In this document: positions 6,600 through 9,121 of the stretch, in pieces | Numbering within the stretch: the stretch's first letter is position 1 | Layout: each line of letters opens with the position of its first letter | Assembly (NCBI GenBank): GCA_910584325.1 | Contig: CAJTZH010000095.1 | Span: forward strand, 1-9,121 | Direction of reading: 5' to 3' | Length of the DNA: 9,121 nt | Source of the DNA: an uncultured Lachnospiraceae bacterium | GTDB lineage: Bacteria > Bacillota > Clostridia > Lachnospirales > Lachnospiraceae | Notes under the pieces: model-generated | Databases searched by the model: none | What the model was told of the DNA's origin: nothing | The model's input: the letters and a program-made list of their open reading frames with translations, nothing else | Program-made: the position numbers and the translations under genes

Positions 6600-7466
6600 C
6601 TACCTCTTCAGATAAGGTGATATGTTCTTCCAAATCGTTCGCGCCACATAAGCGTTGTTCATCGTATACAGATGGATTCCCCTGACGCCGTGATTTAAAA
6701 GTTCTATAATCTGATTTGTGGCATATTCAATGCCTGCCTCTCTCATACTGTCCGCATGTTCGCCGTACTGCTGCATCATCCGTGATAACTTCGCGGGAAT
6801 GGAGGCTCCGCACATCGTTACCATGCGCTTAATCTGCGCGGCATTGCAGACAGGCATAATTCCTGCCTCAACCGGCACATTAATTCCCGCAAGTTTTATT
6901 TTTTCCAAAAAAGAATAGAACACTTCATTATCAAAAAATAACTGTGAAATCAAATGTCCTGCGCCGGCATCCGTCTTTTTCTTCAGATTTAAAATATCCT
7001 CTACAATATCCGCCGCCTCTGCATGGCACTCAGGATAACACGCGCCGGAAATGCCGAAGTCCCCGTGTTCTTTAATAAATAAAATCAAATCGGAAGCATA
7101 CCGGAACTCTTTTTTCGGTTCCACGTCCGGATTGATGTCTCCCCGGAGCGCCAGAATATTTTCTATGTTGTTGTCCCGAAACTGCCCTAAAATCGTTTGT
7201 ACCGATTCTCTGGATGAGTTGACGCAGGTTAAGTGCGCCGCCGATTCGATGTGATGCTTATTTTTAATAATGGAAGCAATATCACATGTCTTCGTATCCG
7301 CCGTGTTGCCGCCCGCACCGTAAGTTACACTGATAAAATCCGGTTTTAAATCCGTAAGCTGCTCTAACGTATCAAAAATTGTTTCAATGGAACTGTCCTT
7401 TTTCGGAGGAAACACTTCAAACGAGAATACATTGTTATCTTCCCCAAACATGTCCTTTATCTTCAT
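6600..7466 (-). CDS. metF: Methylenetetrahydrofolate reductase
   Basis: A 288-residue flavin-dependent cytosolic enzyme that reduces 5,10-methylene-THF to 5-methyl-THF, the methyl donor used by MetH. It is close in length to E. coli MetF (about 296) and forms one TIM-barrel domain. Visible motifs are FSFEVFPPK (14-22, with E17 as the likely catalytic acid), SVTYGAGG (46-53), AAHLTCVNSS (76-85), LALRGDINP (105-113, with D110 in the FAD/folate site), ISGACYPECH (139-148) and HLISQLFFDNE (171-181, with Q175 for folate). The C-terminal GIHLYTMNN is also typical. Its ATG shares one base with the TAA of the lipoprotein gene (TAATG), and GAGGTGG lies just upstream, so translation is probably coupled. 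It is followed after 6 nt by the activation protein. Unlike acetogen MetF there is no adjacent MetV subunit gene. The electron donor cannot be told from sequence. Confidence 0.96.
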   Translation of the reverse strand: MKIKDMFGEDNNVFSFEVFPPKKDSSIETIFDTLEQLTDLKPDFISVTYGAGGNTADTKTCDIASIIKNKHHIESAAHLTCVNSSRESVQTILGQFRDNNIENILALRGDINPDVEPKKEFRYASDLILFIKEHGDFGISGACYPECHAEAADIVEDILNLKKKTDAGAGHLISQLFFDNEVFYSFLEKIKLAGINVPVEAGIMPVCNAAQIKRMVTMCGASIPAKLSRMMQQYGEHADSMREAGIEYATNQIIELLNHGVRGIHLYTMNNAYVARTIWKNISPYLKR

Positions 7467-8542
7467 TATTCCACCACCTCGATGTTATTTCCGTCCTTCG
7501 TAATCCTGTAATACTTAAAATCGTCTTTATTGAAGAAATAAATCCAGTCCGTAATCACATTGACTGCATTTAATTCACCGGAATACAGTACAATCTCATC
7601 GCTGCCGTCAATTCTCGCGCAGCAAAGCGTACTGTCCGTGACGTTATAATAGTATAATCTTCCGTTATTAATGTTAATATTGCTGCATTTGTCCTCGCCA
7701 ACCTGCGCACTCTCTCCTCCGCTCTTATTGACACGGTACAGATAGCTGTCGCTGCCGATAAAGTAAACCAGCTCCGCTTCTACAAGCAGCTCCTGTATAT
7801 TCTTGTCATCAAGAAACGCTGTATTATCGCTTCCGTCCAGATTCATTGAATAAATTCGTCCGGAATCCGAACCGTTTATATAGTATATTTTATCGTTACT
7901 GACGTTTAATCCGCTGGCAAATTCCTCCCCAAGAACCATTTCACCGCTTCCATCCAGATTCATACGGTGTATTTTGACGGTATCGCCGTCCGCCTTCAAA
8001 TAAAAAATCGTATTTTCCGTCACAACCATATTTCTACAGTTATCGTTAATCAAGGTCTCTACTTGTCCGTTTTTCACGGACACACGATAAATCCCTCCCG
8101 CCTGATAATAAACGTACTCTCCCGAATAATTCAGTTCAATGGCGCCGCGGATATCTCCTAATGCCTCTCTGTTACTGCCATCTAAGTTCATAACATACAG
8201 TTTCTTATCATCAGACTTGTTGTAGTAGTAAATCTTCTCGCCGCCTTCGCAGACGATTCCGCTGTTTATCAGGTTTCCCGCCGTATTTCCATATTTTATG
8301 TTACTGTTTTGTGTACTTTCCTCACTGCCGCCGACTGAGGTTCCTGAAATTTCAAAATTTCCTGAAACCCTTTCGATTCCTGACGTTTCCTCCTGCAATG
8401 ATATCATATTTTCCGTCTGCAATACGGCATTCGTTTTGTCTGCTGCCATTGTCGCTCCCGTCTCTTTTACTTCTTTTCCACAGGAACACATCCACACCGA
8501 CAAGGTGGCTGCTGTTATTGCCACCCAAAGCTGCCTTCTCAT
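7466..8542 (-). CDS. DUF5050-like seven-bladed beta-propeller lipoprotein
   Basis: A 358-residue predicted lipoprotein of unknown function. The start at ATG 8540-8542 has a strong GGAGG 6 nt upstream; an in-frame ATG 33 nt earlier lacks one. Residues 1-20 form a signal peptide (MRRQ, then LWVAITAATLSVWM). C21 in WMCSCG is the likely lipidated cysteine, though Met at -3 makes the lipobox imperfect. Residues 25-95 are a Ser/Thr/Glu-rich linker. After it come seven repeats of about 40 residues, each opening with an aromatic strand (near 104, 144, 179, 219, 259, 296 and 334: IYYY, VYYQ, IFYL, IYYI, VYFI, LYYY, IYFF). Most then carry a D-G-S-type turn; MNLDGS occurs three times. This is the pattern of DUF5050/TolB-like beta-propellers. 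It is probably anchored outside the cytoplasmic membrane and binds a ligand or partner. It is the first gene of the cluster, overlapping metF by one base. Its link to methionine synthesis is unexplained. Confidence 0.88.
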   Translation of the reverse strand: MRRQLWVAITAATLSVWMCSCGKEVKETGATMAADKTNAVLQTENMISLQEETSGIERVSGNFEISGTSVGGSEESTQNSNIKYGNTAGNLINSGIVCEGGEKIYYYNKSDDKKLYVMNLDGSNREALGDIRGAIELNYSGEYVYYQAGGIYRVSVKNGQVETLINDNCRNMVVTENTIFYLKADGDTVKIHRMNLDGSGEMVLGEEFASGLNVSNDKIYYINGSDSGRIYSMNLDGSDNTAFLDDKNIQELLVEAELVYFIGSDSYLYRVNKSGGESAQVGEDKCSNININNGRLYYYNVTDSTLCCARIDGSDEIVLYSGELNAVNVITDWIYFFNKDDFKYYRITKDGNNIEVVE

Positions 8543-8639
8543 AAAATACCTCCGTTTATTATATTTTTCTGGCATCCCCTGACAAATTATTTATTTTCGA
8601 TCAATACAGTTGTAACAATTCAGACATGCTACAATACTT

Positions 8640-8669
8640 ATTATACAAAATTTACCCACTATTTGTCAA
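8640..8669 (-). promoter_or_regulatory. Promoter of the lipoprotein-metF-activation-metH cluster
   Basis: On the minus strand a perfect TTGACA (8664-8669) and a perfect TATAAT (8640-8645) are separated by 18 bp. Transcription would begin near 8633, leaving a leader of about 90 nt before the ATG at 8542. The leader is AT-rich. I recognise no SAM (S-box), T-box or cobalamin riboswitch in it and see no terminator hairpin. Confidence 0.8.
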
Positions 8670-8691
8670 AAGAAACAGCTCATGATATACT
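8663..8691 (+). promoter_or_regulatory. Divergent promoter of the ABC-F gene
   Basis: TTGTCA (8663-8668, 5 of 6) is followed after 17 bp by TATACT (8686-8691, 5 of 6), with an extended -10 TG at 8683-8684. Transcription would begin near 8698 and leave a leader of about 39 nt. The -35 sits on nearly the same bases as the -35 of the opposite-strand promoter: the sequence TTTGTCAAA serves both strands. Confidence 0.72.
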
Positions 8692-8736
8692 GATTCTTAT
8701 ATAAAACATATCAATATATAAATGAGGTTTGAAGCA

Positions 8737-9121
8737 ATGATTTTATCATGTAGTAATATTTGGAAATCTTTTGATGATGCTTCCATACTGAAACAGGTTT
8801 CATTTCATCTCGAGGAGCATGAAAAAGCCGCTGTCGTCGGAATCAACGGCGCCGGCAAATCCACTCTTTTAAAGATTATTATGGGGGAACTGTCTGCCGA
8901 CGAAGGACAGGTAACATTTGCAAAAGATACGACCGTGGGATACCTTGCCCAGCATCAGAATATGGACTCTGACAACACCGTCTACGATGAATTATTATCT
9001 GTAAAAGAAGAGATTATTCAATTGGAGATGCGTATGCGCAGTCTGGAAAAGCAGATGGCTTCCTGCGAAGGAACAGAGCTGGAAAATCTGATGAATTCCT
9101 ATTCCAACTTAAACCACCGGT
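8737..9121 (+). CDS. ABC-F family ATPase, 5' part only
   Basis: The first 128 codons of an ABC-F type protein (full family length about 500-650 residues); the gene runs off the window. Residues 1-30 (MILSCSNIWKSFDDASILKQ onward) form the opening strand pair of an ABC nucleotide-binding domain. The Walker A is GINGAGKST (35-43). GYLAQHQ (68-74) gives the Q-loop (Q72). From about residue 85 a charged helical stretch (ELLSVKEEIIQLEMRMRSLE) is the usual insertion arm of the first ABC domain. No membrane segment is expected. These proteins act on the ribosome as translation factors, and some members give antibiotic protection; which kind this is cannot be told from the N-terminus. GAGG lies 9 nt upstream of the ATG at 8737. 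An in-frame ATG at 8722 is possible but has no ribosome binding site. It is transcribed away from the methionine cluster. Confidence 0.93.
   Translation, partial: MILSCSNIWKSFDDASILKQVSFHLEEHEKAAVVGINGAGKSTLLKIIMGELSADEGQVTFAKDTTVGYLAQHQNMDSDNTVYDELLSVKEEIIQLEMRMRSLEKQMASCEGTELENLMNSYSNLNHR

Noticed and set aside
8608..8616. TTGTAACAA palindrome in the methionine cluster leader as a Rex or other operator
   Set aside because: Nine bases with one central base; too short for the 18-bp Rex site, and downstream of the promoter. No second copy was seen.
1..9121. CRISPR array, insertion sequence, prophage, tRNA or rRNA gene
   Set aside because: No regularly spaced repeats, transposase frames, terminal inverted repeats or RNA gene signatures were seen on either strand.

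Overview
The window reads as ordinary chromosomal housekeeping DNA from a Gram-positive anaerobe, most likely a Lachnospiraceae-type Clostridia. This is inferred from gene content and protein wording (EndoA/MazF-like toxin, Rex with a QIRQDLNNFGGFGQQGYGY recognition region, a split B12-dependent methionine synthase, a DUF5050-like lipoprotein, an ABC-F ATPase), from strong AGGAGG-type ribosome binding sites and from sigma-A-type promoters. No database comparison was possible.

Layout. Almost everything lies on the minus strand, so genes run from high to low coordinates. (1) 1-1822: nnr (bifunctional NAD(P)HX repair enzyme) followed by mazF, which is cut by the window edge. (2) 1823-2180: an AT-rich gap with a remnant of a plus-strand HTH regulator gene, small palindromes, and the terminator of the next unit. 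(3) 2181-3513: rex and a translationally overlapping coiled-coil protein of unknown function, behind a near-perfect promoter that carries an 8+8 bp inverted repeat resembling a Rex operator. (4) 3542-8542: a tight four-gene cluster made of a seven-bladed beta-propeller lipoprotein, metF, a stand-alone methionine synthase reactivation protein and a shortened metH. Three of its joints are a 1-nt overlap, a 6-nt gap and an 8-nt overlap. (5) 8543-8736: a divergent promoter region in which opposite-strand -35 hexamers occupy almost the same bases. (6) 8737-9121: the 5' end of an ABC-F ATPase gene on the plus strand, cut by the window edge.

How the genes fit together. MetF makes 5-methyl-THF, MetH passes its methyl group through cobalamin to homocysteine, and the separate activation protein rescues oxidised cobalamin. 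Together they reproduce the work of MetF plus full-length MetH. The lipoprotein is coupled to metF but has no known role in this pathway. No terminator was seen between metH and rex, so the NADH/NAD+ sensor may also receive transcription from the methionine cluster. Nnr repairs damaged NAD(P)H.

I do not see a clear undescribed defence system, mobile element, CRISPR array or RNA gene. The items most worth a second look are the lipoprotein-metF coupling, the four-cysteine tail on the activation protein, the Rex-associated unknown protein, the shared -35 divergent promoter, and the decayed HTH gene upstream of nnr.
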